Source of the DNA: Micrasema longulum
Lineage: Eukaryota > Arthropoda > Insecta > Trichoptera > Brachycentridae
Length of the DNA: 64,000 nt
Assembly: GCA_022494885.1 (NCBI GenBank)
Contig: JAGVSM010002411.1
Span: 62,001-126,000 of the forward strand
Reading direction: 5' to 3'
Shown here: one piece after another, positions 14,450-38,454 of the stretch
Numbering within the stretch: position 1 is the stretch's first letter
How the letters are laid out: each line of letters starts with the position of its first letter
The notes under the pieces: generated by a model
The model's database searches: none
What the model saw: the letters and a program-made list of their open reading frames with translations, nothing else
Told to the model about the DNA's origin: nothing
Translations under genes and position numbers: made by a program

Positions 14450-15760
14450 AATATCATTTATAAATAGTTTAGCAAGTTGAATCTTTGAGGAATTCCAGAA
14501 TTTATGTCGGATTTAAATATCGTGATCTACCTTATCAAAAGCCTTTTTAAAGTTAGTAAATACAATATTTAGACGTAAAAAAATCCAACAAATTCTGAGT
14601 ATGATTTGAAATATTGAAGAGATTTGCTGCAGGAGATCTAGTTGGTCTAAATCCGTGTTGGTAATCCGATATGGTATTATTGACTAAATTATAGACAAAG
14701 AAGTGTATAATCATCTCGAAAAAGTTTGCTGGAACTAATAATAGACCTACGGGTCTTCAATTTTCAATAGCTGATTTGCTGCCTTTTTTGTGAATTGGAG
14801 TGACTTTTGTCCGTTTTTTTTTTTCTGTAAAAGGTTTAATGTGTTGTAAAGGTTTTGAAAAAAATCGAAATTGTTTTTTAGTATGTAAGATACAATAAGA
14901 TAATAAAAAAAATTGGCTTAAGTCTTCGAAAAGCCCAAAACAAATCATTTTCCATTATTTAAGAAATGAATACAGGCAAAAAAATGCTTGGTTCCAAAGA
15001 CTTGATTGAGTGAAGGTATGTTGGTACTAAAAACGGATTGAAAAAAATCAGCAAAACCCGTAGAAATTTCTAAAAACCCATGGTTTACCGATTTTTTTTC
15101 CGAATCATGTAATTCAATTTGTCGCAATCACTTTGTTTATCGGACATAAATTTCCAAAAAACGTTTAGGATTATTCGTTATATTTATTTCAGCTTCATGG
15201 GTGAATCGTTTATTTGCTAATTTAGAGGATTAAATCTTTGTTTCTCTTCTCAAACAGCTCAACTTTTCATAAGCGGATTTTGAATTAGTTTTGTTCCAGT
15301 AACAGTTATATTTGTATTAAATACGAATACGATGGATGATTTCAGCAGGAAACCATTTCGGGATTTTTTTAGTGAGTAATGGTCGAATATTGTTTTTTAA
15401 AACAAGCATAAAAATCTCTATAATTGAAAATAAAAAGAATGTACGACAAGATTAACGTCAAGATCATCGAGATTCGATATTTTCAGACTTAAGGCAGACG
15501 CAAAGTTAGGTTTTGGATTTTCGTCAAAAATCCAACCCAAGTTGGTGTCAGCAGGCAAAACAGCTGGGGCATCCTGAATTTCAGAATAATACTCGGATGA
15601 CAGTGAAAGAGTAGGATGATGTTGAAACCCTTCAAGTACGAGCATGACTACAATGGTCACAGTGGACACTTTGGTGAAATACTATCTTCTCTTCTCTCAT
15701 TTTATGTAAATATGGTTGCGTTTTATATTTCAGCTCCAAAATGTACGTTTTTTAGTTTAT
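14450..15760 (-). mobile_element. LINE fragment, jockey-like, endonuclease-to-RT region, decayed
   Basis: Minus-strand frames, interrupted, give VTPIHKKGSKSAIEN followed by PVGLL and DYQHGFRPTRSP, the start of a non-LTR reverse transcriptase. Upstream is a region ending in a probable endonuclease-domain remnant (FQHHPTLSLSSEYYSE). Several stops and frameshifts. Non-functional. Confidence 0.75.
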
Positions 15761-15912
15761 GGGATGCCATCACGCTAACGGAATAAACAGTGTGTAGAAT
15801 TCATTAACCAATGGGGATTTTTTTAGTAAAAAAATAGTTAATGAAATACAAATATCCTAGACCTTAAAGACAGGTATAAGAAGAGTATAAAAAAATAAAT
15901 AAATTAAAGCGT

Positions 15913-16230
15913 TGCCTATTAGGTGAGAAAATTCAGCCGAATGAAACTTACCTACGACAATAAAGATTTCAGCCCTTTTAGTTTACAAACGTCAATAGAT
16001 GGAAGAATTGAGGAAAAAATCACGTTCAAACATGGGTTAAATGGTAAGATGCTTCGTTGATAAAAAACAGTATTTAAATTTATTTCAACATAGAGTGAAA
16101 ACATTTTTGAGAAGGAAATATGGAAGTCTAGGCATTTACAGGGCTTTAATTAAATTTAAATATGAACAACTGCCTAGGGAGGAAATCCAGCCAGTCTGCA
16201 AGCATTTGGACATAATCAATCATTGTTAAA
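15913..16230 (+). mobile_element. MITE family R1 copy
   Basis: GCGTTGCCTATTAGGTGAGA, TCAGCC, AAGATTTCAGC, then GGAAATATGGAAGTCTAGGC and the terminal CCTAGGGAGGAAATCCAGCC / CAAGCATTTGGACATAATCA, which matches the hairpin at 52642-52764. It lies just past the 3' end of amylase B. Confidence 0.75.
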
Positions 16231-16422
16231 ACAGTATTAATCATCTATTTGTTTTTTTAGTAGCTACCTAGTTATATTGATTTACAAAACGTTTAATTAT
16301 TTTAAATTAAAATAAAGAAAAACTAAATATGGTTGACGGAATTTTTCGTTTATTGAAATACCTCTTTTAAGATTGAAATATTTAAAAATCCTTGTTTGTT
16401 AACAATGTTTTTAGTCTAATTA

Positions 16423-16428
16423 TTTATT
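16423..16428 (-). promoter_or_regulatory. AATAAA poly(A) signal of amylase B
   Basis: AATAAA on the minus strand 8 nt past the TGA stop of amylase B. It implies a very short 3'UTR. The position supports B ending here without a further exon. Confidence 0.6.
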
Positions 16429-16435
16429 AAGCTCT

Positions 16436-23265
<6,830 letters not shown>

Positions 23266-23903
23266 TTACAAATTATTATAGTGATAAAATGTTGTATTTT
23301 TAACAAAACAAAACCCTCACTCATCTCTAAATTTTTTTAAATATTCAAACTTAATACTGCAAGAGCAATTTCACGTCATAATTATTAACGTCAGCATTAC
23401 TTTTCAGGTTGACTAATATTACGTCATGATAGATAAAACGAAATATACCAGTTAAGGTGTTGCATGGCCCTTAAAATTATCACTGCTGGAGTTACGCAAA
23501 AAATTAGACTTAGGATCACTGTTATTTTAAACAAATTTAGTTAGTTAGAGATTTTAAAAATTTATTAACGATTCGTTTAGGTAGAGGATTGTTTATTTCT
23601 GAAGGAGTTTTTCAAATAAATTTACCCAAATCAACTTATACAATTTTTTCACTACTGAAAATAACAATATTTTTTGTGTCTGATATGTTTTTTACACGAA
23701 AAATCACAATACTCTTATTGTTTATGCCAACAGCATACATGTTATAAAATATTCCGGAACACTGTTTTGACATATGCATAACAAACACATCTTTTGACAA
23801 ATTCTCAAAGTGACTGACTTGTACACTTGTAGCACTCCATAATTATTAACTTTAGCACTAACCCCCAGATTTAAAATAAATTATCATATAAAAATCAACT
23901 TAC

Positions 23904-23957
23904 AGTTCTAAATTTTGTTTCTTTAACTAATTGTCCCTTATAAATTTCTTTTATATA
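23904..23957 (-). promoter_or_regulatory. TATA promoter and non-coding first exon of amylase B
   Basis: On the minus strand TATATAAAAG (23948-23957) is followed 44 nt later by a splice donor (AACT|GTAAGT, exon edge at 23904). The matching acceptor is at 23254/23255, just before the ATG. The layout matches genes C, D, E and F, where the TATA-to-donor distance is 60-69 nt. The exact transcription start was not determined. Confidence 0.65.
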
Positions 23958-25077
23958 AAAGATTTTTAAAGTTTATCTTAAAATCTAATCTGTATTTAAA
24001 AATAAAACTGTCAGGGACAATGATTAATGGCGTTACTAATGGATTTTTAAAGCAAATACCTCACGTCATATTATTATTGTCTTTTGATTGACTTATGGAA
24101 TAAAATGAATATTAGTAACTTTGTTTTTAATTTATTCAAGTCTTAAACTATTATTAACTGGATTATCCATCTTAAGATTTAAGGGGAAAAAACCCTTTGG
24201 ACGAACGAAAATAAGTATTTTTTTGAATATATCTTTTAAAGGTGATATAATAAACGCATCATTTACACAATATTTCATTACATCTCTGAAGCAATATTTT
24301 ATTTTAACATCGGAGTGTAGACCCCTCAGAACATTAAAAGCATCCACCACATACCCGAATCCGTTTTAAAGACTAAATGTCTTTCTTCTCGGATTCACTC
24401 ATACAAGCAAGCATTTTTTTTTCATTACGAATTGATTATGTTTCATCCTTTACTAACCAAATTCAGTAAGAAAAGTGCGAACAAATATTTAAATTTACAA
24501 CTTTCAATGTCCTTTTTACTGTCGCTCTAAAACCACCCCTCATCAAGGTAGAAACAGGAAAGTATAAATAAAATAAATAAATAAATCATTCGCCCATTTC
24601 AAACCTCTTTATGTCAACAGTGATAGAAAACGTGTGTTACTACTCTCTGGAGCACCAGAACGTCCGCAGGTGACAGTCACAGCCAGTACCCATAGCACAG
24701 GCCATAATCCTTAAAATGCTAAGCAGACAGGTGCCGCACTGAGCGACAATCAACAGCTGGAACTTCTGGGATTCACATGCCACCGCCACCGGTGCGCGGC
24801 GACTCGAGCTTTCAGCAGAAATGAACACGTTCGGTACACAATAGAGACACCATTTACAAACACGTTTTAAATGACTGCAAAAGAGGTAAATTAAATTATT
24901 TTGTGGTGTATTTTAGTGTTAGGTACTTTCATGAAAATTTATACTGTAAGTCCAAGGAATAATCTATTAAAAGTTATTTGTTATAATATATTATAGTTAA
25001 TATGTAAAATGAAGCATTTAGGTAGTATAGTATGAGGGGTTGCATAACTTATATTAAGCAGGCAGGTAGGACGGGAG
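23958..25077. other. Intergenic, two unexplained segments
   Basis: 24132-24350 holds a 72-codon minus-strand frame (MVDAFNVLRGLHSDVKIKYC...) that I cannot assign. 24640-24830 is clearly more GC-rich than its surroundings and may be a retroelement leader. Nothing else was recognised. Confidence 0.4.
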
Positions 25078-25600
25078 GATGCATTTGACGAACTTCGATG
25101 AGGCTCACAATTCGTCAAGTCGCCCCTCCCGCGGGGGCGCACAGAGGACAAAAACGCAAGAATTCAGAATTGCGACATGGAATATCAGGGGACGCGAGAA
25201 TACACTCCCCCTGATTGGAGTAAAGCTGTTGTTATGCCTTTATACAAAGGAAAAAGCTCTAAGGTGGATTGCAGAAACTATAGAGCTATCAGCCTTTTGA
25301 GCGCTGTTGGAAAGATATACAACAGAAAACTGATTGAGAGAGTAAGAAAAGAAACTAAATATTGAGTGTGGGATATAAAAAATGAATTTGTGAATAGAAG
25401 AGGATATATTGATCAAATATTTGCTGTGCGATATTTCGCATTGGACTGTTGGACTGAAAATTTTATGGCTAAACACCAAAAACTTTTCCGCGCATTTGTC
25501 GATCAAAGGCATGGGCGGCTTTACAGCTGTGGCACCTTATTACTCTGAGTGTATTCCTCATCCTCGAACCAGCTGGTCAACCAATATTTAAGATGCTTAT
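25078..25600 (+). mobile_element. LINE fragment, family 4, internally deleted
   Basis: Starts with a GC-rich leader and EFRIATWNIRG, the start of an AP-type endonuclease domain. It passes directly into DWSKAVVMPLYKGKS and NYRAISLLSAVGKIYNRKLI of the reverse transcriptase, in another frame. Several hundred codons between the two are missing. The later part (YIDQIFAVRYF) is broken by stops. Confidence 0.75.
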
Positions 25601-26920
25601 TTTCACAGAAACGCCCTCCGTCACTATGCGCGTCGGCTGATTCATATGTTCTCTCTCTCCTTCTATAATAGTAAGACTCGCAATAGGTATTAAGTGTCAT
25701 GAGTAGTTAATTTCAATGTATTTTAAACAGGAATTTAAAACAGACAGCCTATTTTTACGTTTATTAAGAGATCGATAAGTTAATTATTTGTGTTTGGTTT
25801 CCAATATCATTATTATACTTCATAAAAATGATCAGCTATTTTCAAGCCCAAAACAAGGCAAGAAGGCGTCCAAATTACTGACAACATATTACTGAAAAGG
25901 CACGAATATCAAATTTCTAAGGAAATAGTATATAACCTCAATTCCCTACTAGCAAGTATGGTGAATACTGGATAATTACTATTTATAAATCGTAGCATCC
26001 TTAATCACTTGAGGCAGTCAGTCAGTGAGATATAACGCCCAGCCTCCAAACAGGCTGGGTGTGAAGTTTAGTTCCTTTCTCCAACTTTGATTTAAAATTT
26101 AAAAAATGTGTTCAATTGTTATAAACATTGAGTACATTGCTTAAAAATGTGGACCCAGAAGTGTAGAATGAGAAAAAAGATAATTAATTTAAAGCATTGT
26201 TTTATGCACGTTATTATATTCGACGCTTTGTTCTAACAAAAATATATTTAAACGCCACCAACTCTTCTGATTTTATAACTGTGCTTCTGTTAAAAATGTT
26301 CAAAAATGTGTTTATTTGTGAAGATCAAGTGCTGAAATGTAACCATTTATTTTTAAATAGTCTCTGTTTAATATAGTGCTACCTATTTACGTTCATTTAA
26401 AAATACAAATAACATTTTTTTCTTGTGTCACGTAAAACTCATTCAATATTAAAAGTAATACACATGTTTATCTGACATCTTTATCAAAGTAAAAAAAAAA
26501 AAAGATATTATAAGCGGGAAACACACGTCTAATAATAATAAACAAAATTGACAAGAAGCGAATAGATTCTTTGGTACCTACACTACGCACACAGATGCGC
26601 ATCTACTACCTCCCAGGGATCAACCAAATTTGAACCAAATGTTTTTACAGTTATGTACTAGGAAAAGGACAATAGACCATGTAAACTGTTTGCCCAAAAC
26701 AGGGACCCTTCGAGTTTGAGTTCGAGTATCGTCTATAATCTTGTGAACCTTAATAATAAGTTAAAGAATGCTATCTTTTTTCGGTTTTTTGTCTTTTGTT
26801 TTTTGTGCTGTTACATTTTCACTTCATTGCTATACTTACTCGTTCTTTGCTCGATGTAAAATTATCGTGTTTTTTAATTTTTTTATTGTAAACTTTTTAA
26901 AATCATTCTAATGTTGCTAA
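25601..26920. other. Intergenic, nothing recognised
   Basis: AT-rich. A small GC-rich hairpin (GCCCAGCCTCCAAACAGGCTGGG at about 26037-26060) is the only structured element noticed. Confidence 0.4.
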
Positions 26921-26924
26921 AATT

Positions 26925-27315
26925 CCACTCGTCGATGCGCTTTGTAGCTGCAAGACTTTTTGTGATGTAAGCTATCATATTATATAAATCATATAATTTA
27001 AATGTTATCAACTATCAAATTTCTAAATTTAGTAAATCGGGTCTAGAATTTCAACCGTCCATGCGCTCAGTAGTTGCAAGACTTGTAATCTAACTTCTTT
27101 TTTATGAAATTGTTTTTTATTTCGTTTTTTAAAATATCACTTAAACTCTTAACTTCATTGTCAAATAAAAAAATGTAAGCAGGGGCTAGATTTCTTACTG
27201 TCCATGCGCTCTGTAGCTGCAAGACGTGCTATAATCTAGCTCCTAGATATCATAATTGAAGACCAAGAACTAGAATCCCAACCAACCATGTGCTCTGTAG
27301 CTGCAAGACGTGCTG
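26925..27315 (+). repeat. Four diverged repeats with a CATGCGCTCTGTAGCTGCAAGAC core
   Basis: The core recurs near 26932, 27057, 27199 and 27285, with unequal spacing of about 85-140 bp. The last copy abuts a LINE family 1 tail, so the array may be the 3' part of a retroelement. Confidence 0.6.
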
Positions 27316-27329
27316 GGATATTTATTTAT

Positions 27330-27400
27330 TATACAGCGCCGTTGAGGTGAATTTCACTAAAATGGCGCTATATAAATTATTCCAACATAATTTCATATTA
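27330..27400 (+). mobile_element. LINE family 1 3' tail only
   Basis: CGCCGTTGAGGTGAATTTCAC and ATGGCGCTATATAAATTATTCC match the 3'UTR at 7605-7665. Confidence 0.65.
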
Positions 27401-27947
27401 AGTTAAACGTTTACTCATTAACTCCGTTTATACAACATATGATAAAGACACATCAAAAACAACATCGTGTTCTTCCTTCAATTTCTAACTAAAGAAAGAG
27501 CTCCTATGCTTTCCACCAGGATAATTATAAAAATACATTATTATAAATAATTATAACTACACTATATATTTTTTATTAAATGTTTATTCAAAAAAGTATG
27601 ATAGCATAATTAAAAATTAAGCAACCCAAGATAAATAATTTAAGCGTAACATTTTAAAAATTAATCTGATGTTTTTGTTATCATCTTTCAGACAGCAACA
27701 TTACAGTTTTTCCTGAAAAATAAAATGCAATAATAATTTTTTTTAATAATTAATAAATTACTTAATTAAAAAAACTAAGAGATTCAGAAGAAATGATAAC
27801 CTATTCTAAAAAAAAGTTTTTTGTTTCATGAATTAAAAAGATACTCAAACCTTTGTACTTGTTTACAAGTATGTTGTGCTCATTATGTTTTCTAAATAAA
27901 ATCTTAAAGATTCATTGATTTTTAAAAAAATTGTTGTTTGTTTCAAA

Positions 27948-28340
27948 ATCTGTCATTGGATGATTTAAGTGACCACTTAACTAACTGTGTAATTTTTATT
28001 GATGCGATTATGAACAAAATTTTGAGTTTTGTGAATTCCAGTGCTTAAATACAAAAATTTGGACAAACTGACAACTGCCAAACTTTGATCCAACAAGAAG
28101 TGTACATTTTAAAAATATGTTTAAAGGCGTTGTCTAGCATGCAAATGAATAAATTCAGTCAGATAAATCTGAATAATGATTTCAGCTCTTAAATCAACAA
28201 AAAAAAAAACACATGGAAAAATTTAAAGAACACGGATATTCGAAAATAGGCAGAAATATTATACAATATGTAAAGTGGCCACTCAAACTAGCCAATAATA
28301 TATCATAAGCCATATAAAAGCCTTAACTTCCATATTTATA
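27948..28340. mobile_element. MITE family R1 copies abutting the 3' end of amylase C
   Basis: 28128-28337 is a diverged R1 body (GGCGTTGTCTAGCATGCAAA, GATTTCAGCTCTTAAAT, GTAAAGTGGCCACTCAAAC). 27948-28100 has a second partial copy with AAAAATTTGGACAAACTG. It ends 4 bp from the stop codon of C. Confidence 0.65.
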
Positions 28341-28343
28341 TCA

Positions 28344-33431
<5,088 letters not shown>

Positions 33432-33650
33432 TGCAATGTTGTATCTGAAAATATTTAAAATAAATGTAATTAGTCTTTCTAAAAAGTTCTGAAGATTGTG
33501 ACTAGAACTTATGGTGTCAATTTTTTTTATTTTCTATTTGTATGTTTTATTTAAAAGATATTTTTTTTTACAAATGCGTTGATTTGAATATTTTCAAGCA
33601 CTACCTTCAACTTAATGAACTAAAATGTTTAAAGTAAGGCTTTATACCCC

Positions 33651-34047
33651 GTTTTTCAGGGCCAGACCGCGAAATTTCAAAAGAACATTCCTCATGGTAA
33701 GTTTTAAAAAAAAATCCTTTCCTTTTTTTTCTTCATTTAAAAAAGTCATTTAAAAAAAAACGTACCTTAAAAATTCAGTGTAAATCTCTAATTTTCGGAC
33801 AAACAGTCCCTCCACAAACCCCTACCTCTCTCCTACCCAGCCGCTTCTCTAGTCCGCGTCTGGAGCGTATCGTTTCGTTGGTCAAATATGTTTTTATCGC
33901 AATGTTTTTTGAAAGAATAACTCCATTTCGAGATCATTATTTAAAAAAAAAAGTAAATGACTTTTTGGAAAAATTTTATAAGGTTTTTTTTTAAAGCCTA
34001 CCGTTAGGAATGTTCTTCTGAAGGTTTGCGGTCTGGCCCTGAAAAAC
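33651..34047. mobile_element. MITE family R2 with perfect 20-bp terminal inverted repeats
   Basis: GTTTTTCAGGGCCAGACCGC at 33651-33670 is the exact reverse complement of 34028-34047. Subterminal AGAACATTCCT / AGGAATGTTCT are also inverted. It lies in the 5'UTR intron of amylase C and is absent from the duplicated intron of D. A related copy is at 5195-5506. No target duplication is obvious. Confidence 0.85.
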
Positions 34048-34351
34048 CATGTATGCACTTTTAGAAAAAAAATAATGATACGTCATTAAAAAAAATACCG
34101 TTTTCTTGTGATTTAGTCGAACCTAATATATTTATGAAATGCTTGTTCATGAAAATATTGTAAGTGCACATTTAAAATATACGATGCAAAAAAATTTTGA
34201 ATGAAAAAGATGATTTTATTTTTTTCCTAAAAACAGAAAACTAATAACTATGTTTAGTGTAAGTTGATTTTCGATTTTAAAAATAATATTAAATAAATTG
34301 GTTAATACATATATTTAAACCATCGTCTTTGAAAACGATTTATTTACTTAC

Positions 34352-34420
34352 ATACTCCAATGCCTATACAACTTCCACTCTTTTCAGTACATATTAATTC
34401 ACTGTTTCAGCCTTTTTATA
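34352..34420 (-). promoter_or_regulatory. TATA promoter and non-coding first exon of amylase C
   Basis: Minus-strand TATAAAAAGG (34411-34420) is followed by a short leader and a donor (GAGTAT|GTAAGT, exon edge 34352). The acceptor is at 33444/33445, upstream of the ATG at 33431, giving a roughly 0.9 kb 5'UTR intron that holds a 397-bp MITE. The upstream region to about 34880 is duplicated at pseudogene D. Confidence 0.72.
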
Positions 34421-34694
34421 GCATTTTAAAATTCATCACAAAAATTAAAGATTAAATTGAGCCTGCCTACTAAGCTTATCTAATCAAATCTGCTGAAATT
34501 AATAAAAATCATTTCTCGCTCGGAAACAAATAAATAATTAAAATGTTTTGTTTTTAACATTTCAAAAGATAAGAGTATTTGCCCTCAAATTAAAGTAAAA
34601 TGATGGAACCATTTAAAAGAAATTAGATTTAATGATTTTGTCCTGATACTCACTTATCGGTAGTTTCTAGTGTGCGGCTCATTCCATTTCTGCT

Positions 34695-34884
34695 CCGTAG
34701 TTGAAGCATATATTGTCCACAAAGAGTCTCCGTGAATCTCTATTGGCTGCCAGCGTCCTTCCGAGTCGAATTTGTCCCGTCCCGTAGTTCTGACATAAAG
34801 TGCTGATGAACAGTCAGCAGTCGACGTCCAGTATATTGAGGACCTGATGCCTTATAAAGTAGGAAAGCGTGGTTAAGACTATGG
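34695..34884 (-). mobile_element. LINE family 5 3' fragment, left half
   Basis: Matches the minus-strand LINE C-terminus at 37565-37770 (TCCACAAAGAGTCTCCGTG, CGTAGTTCTGACATAAA, GTCGACGTCCAGTA). It is interrupted at about 34885 by a LINE family 1 copy and resumes at about 35483. Confidence 0.75.
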
Positions 34885-35480
34885 TATCTATGCAAGTCTA
34901 CCAATGAACAAAATGACTCGCCTACAGTCTGTATTAAATGCTGCAGCGAGACTTATTTTCGGAATTTCTAAGTTCAGTCATATCACTCCACTACTTTGGA
35001 AATTAAACTGGCTATGTTTTCCACAGAGGGTGGAATACAAACTCTGTTGGTTTATGTATAAATCACTGCACAACTCTGCTCCGGAATATCTAAGGGAACC
35101 ATGAATTTCAGACGAACTAGCTGACAGGCGTCTTACGCTTAGATCAGCTACGTCTAGGGCATGAGAAAAAGTTTTTATACCTCTACGCAAACAGCGTACT
35201 AAATTCAGTGAACGCGCATTTGCGGTCGCAGGCCCTATGGGATGGAATGCTCTTCCAGCAAAAGTGCGAGGCTGTGAGAGTGAAGTGATGTTTCGGAAAA
35301 AGCTATAAACCCACTTGTTCTCCAAATCATTTGAATAAATCCGTAGCATGTGACAACAAAATAAATAGTTTTATTACAATTACGAATTAAAAAGCTTTAA
35401 TTCAATTTATTAAAGAGCCCTTGAGGTATTGTATTACGAATATGGCGCTATGTAAGTTATCCAAAATAATAATAATAATA
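34885..35480 (+). mobile_element. LINE family 1 copy nested in LINE family 5
   Basis: Homologous to 7060-7660 (MNKMTRLQSVLNAAARLIFG) but with an in-frame stop after YLREP and further damage. It ends with a TATGGCGCTATGTAAGTTAT-type 3'UTR and an (AAT)n tail. The host LINE flanks both sides. Confidence 0.85.
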
Positions 35481-35482
35481 AT

Positions 35483-35650
35483 GAAGGCTCCCAGGTGGCA
35501 TCCGCAGTATATGGCTCAAACAATCGTATCGCCTCCGCTTAGTGACAATTGTAACCGGAGTTTGCTGCGTCCACTTTCTTATTTTTGTGCGGCTTGGCCA
35601 TTCAAATCACTTGCGTTTAATGAGATTTTGTGTTATATGCTTTAAATCTT
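35483..35650 (-). mobile_element. LINE family 5 3' fragment, right half
   Basis: GGTGGCATCCGCAGTATATGG, GACAATTGTAACCGGAGTTTG and GGCTTGGCCATTCAAATCAC match 37765-37885. Confidence 0.7.
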
Positions 35651-35818
35651 TTACTTCTTCTTCCAAACTGCCCATTTTTACTACCATTTGAATTATCGAT
35701 TCCATAATTTGAGAGCAGTTTGGAGTTAAACTACCCATATGGTATTTTTGAATTGATTTTTGTTTAATCATTGATAAACGATTTATAGTCTAACATTTGT
35801 TTTTTCAAGAAAATAAAC

Positions 35819-36748
<930 letters not shown>

Positions 36749-37223
36749 CGCAAAATTGTATCTGAAAATATTGTGAATAAATCTAATTAGTATTTCTGAA
36801 ATGTTCTGAAAATTTTTACCAGATCTCATGATGTCAATTAAATATTATTTTCTATTGGTGTGATTTATTTTTTTAACAAATGTTGAGTTAAACGAAAATA
36901 TTGTAAGCACCCTACGAAGCAAAAATGTAATGAATGAAAAACGAGATTGAATTTTTTTCCTATAAATAAAAAAAATAATAGCACAATTTGAAATTCTACT
37001 GATTTTTCTTTAAATTAATCAGCAATTTTGATAATAGTAGAGGTGCAAACTGTTAGTGTTTTATCCACAATACTTAGATTTCTTAAATGTAATTAAAATT
37101 TACACTTAACAATTAACTACACCATAGACACAATGTAAATTGATTTTCGATTTTAAAAATATTATTAAATTCAATGATGATTATATTTAAACTATCGTCT
37201 TCCGAAATGATTTGTTTACTTAC

Positions 37224-37291
37224 ATAATCCACAATGATAACTGATCAAGTTTTTTTTACACATATTAAATCATAGTTTCAGCCTTTTTATA
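37224..37291 (-). promoter_or_regulatory. TATA promoter and non-coding first exon of pseudogene D
   Basis: TATAAAAAGG on the minus strand (37282-37291) and a donor (exon edge 37224), near-identical in arrangement to amylase C. The acceptor is at 36761/36762. The 5'UTR intron is about 460 bp and lacks the MITE seen in C. The promoter may still be active although the gene is dead. Confidence 0.65.
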
Positions 37292-37559
37292 GCATTTTAA
37301 AACCCATAAAAAAAATGATGAAATCGGCCCTGCCTACTAAGCCTATCTAATCAAATTTGCTGAAATTAATAAAAAATAATTTCACGCACGGAAACAAACA
37401 ATTAAACATAATGTTTCATTTTTAACATTTCAAAAGATAAGAGTATTTGCCCACAAATTAAAGTAAAATTACGGAAATATTTATAAGAGATTAGATTTAA
37501 TGATTTTGTCCTGATATTCACGTATCAGTAGTTTCTAGTGTGCGGCTCATCATCATCGT

Positions 37560-37960
37560 CATTCCATGTGCGCTCCCTAGTTGAAGCAAATGGTGTCCAC
37601 AAAGAGCCTCCATGCATCTCTTTCAGCTGCCAGCCCCAGTGCGTCCTCCCAAGACAGGTTTGCGTCCCGTAGTTCTGACGTAAACTGCCGACAAACAATC
37701 AACAGTGGACGTCCAGTACGTCGAGAACCTAATGCCTTGTAAAGTAGGCAAGCGTGGATAAGGCTATCAGGAGGCATCGGCAGTATATGGCCCAATATCA
37801 CTTCCACTTGATGACAGTTGTCACCGAAGTTTGCTGCATCCGTTCTCTTATTAGTGTCCGGTTGAGCCATTTAAATCACGTATGTTTAGTGAGAGTTGTT
37901 AAGCTGTCCAAACCTACTCCATATAGCTACATTCCTTCAAAGAATCTCATAGAACCACCG
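37560..37960 (-). mobile_element. LINE family 5 3' end (RT C-terminus)
   Basis: The minus-strand frame 37577-37870 encodes LGHILPMPPDS, then SRRTGRPLL, LSWEDALGLAAERDAWRLF and a terminal Cys. This is the classic last segment of a non-LTR ORF2. It belongs to the segment duplicated between the C and D upstream regions. Confidence 0.8.
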
Positions 37961-38454
37961 CACTTCCCATTTTTCCTAGCGCAACTCCACACAACAATAA
38001 TCACGGGTGTGAGTGCCGGTCAAAAACATCGAATTGCCAGCACCCATGTTAATTACTCTCAACAAACTTCATTGACAACCGAGCCGTAACAAGGTCTATC
38101 TAGACCACCAGTTCAAAACGTTTTGTGTGACACGTAGCTTTTTTTTTGTGAAGTCAGCTCTTTGCCTCTTTCACATAAAACCCAGCAAAACAGATACGCA
38201 AAAAACTCTCGCTGAAAATTATGAAACCCTTGTTGCAAGAACGAGCTTCGCCCAAGGGCAATATAATGTTACTACACCAAGAACGCTTGTCAGTTGGATG
38301 GTTATTTGAAAACCACAAACAGCTTTATATCTTTAAAGACAATATAACCAAACGGATTGCTGCAGAGGACAAAAAAAATGTATATACTCCAGTTAATCCA
38401 ACATAAAATATATTTAGTATTTCTCCTTGATGCTTTGTGTAATTTTTCTATTGT

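Noticed and set aside
24640..24828. Cys-rich minus-strand frame as the missing module exon of amylase C
   Set aside because: It lacks the C-x-x-M and W-x-G-C-L spacing, the linker and a fitting acceptor. The GC-rich composition suggests a retroelement leader.
26925..27315. A CRISPR-like array
   Set aside because: Only four diverged units with unequal spacing, in a eukaryotic genome.
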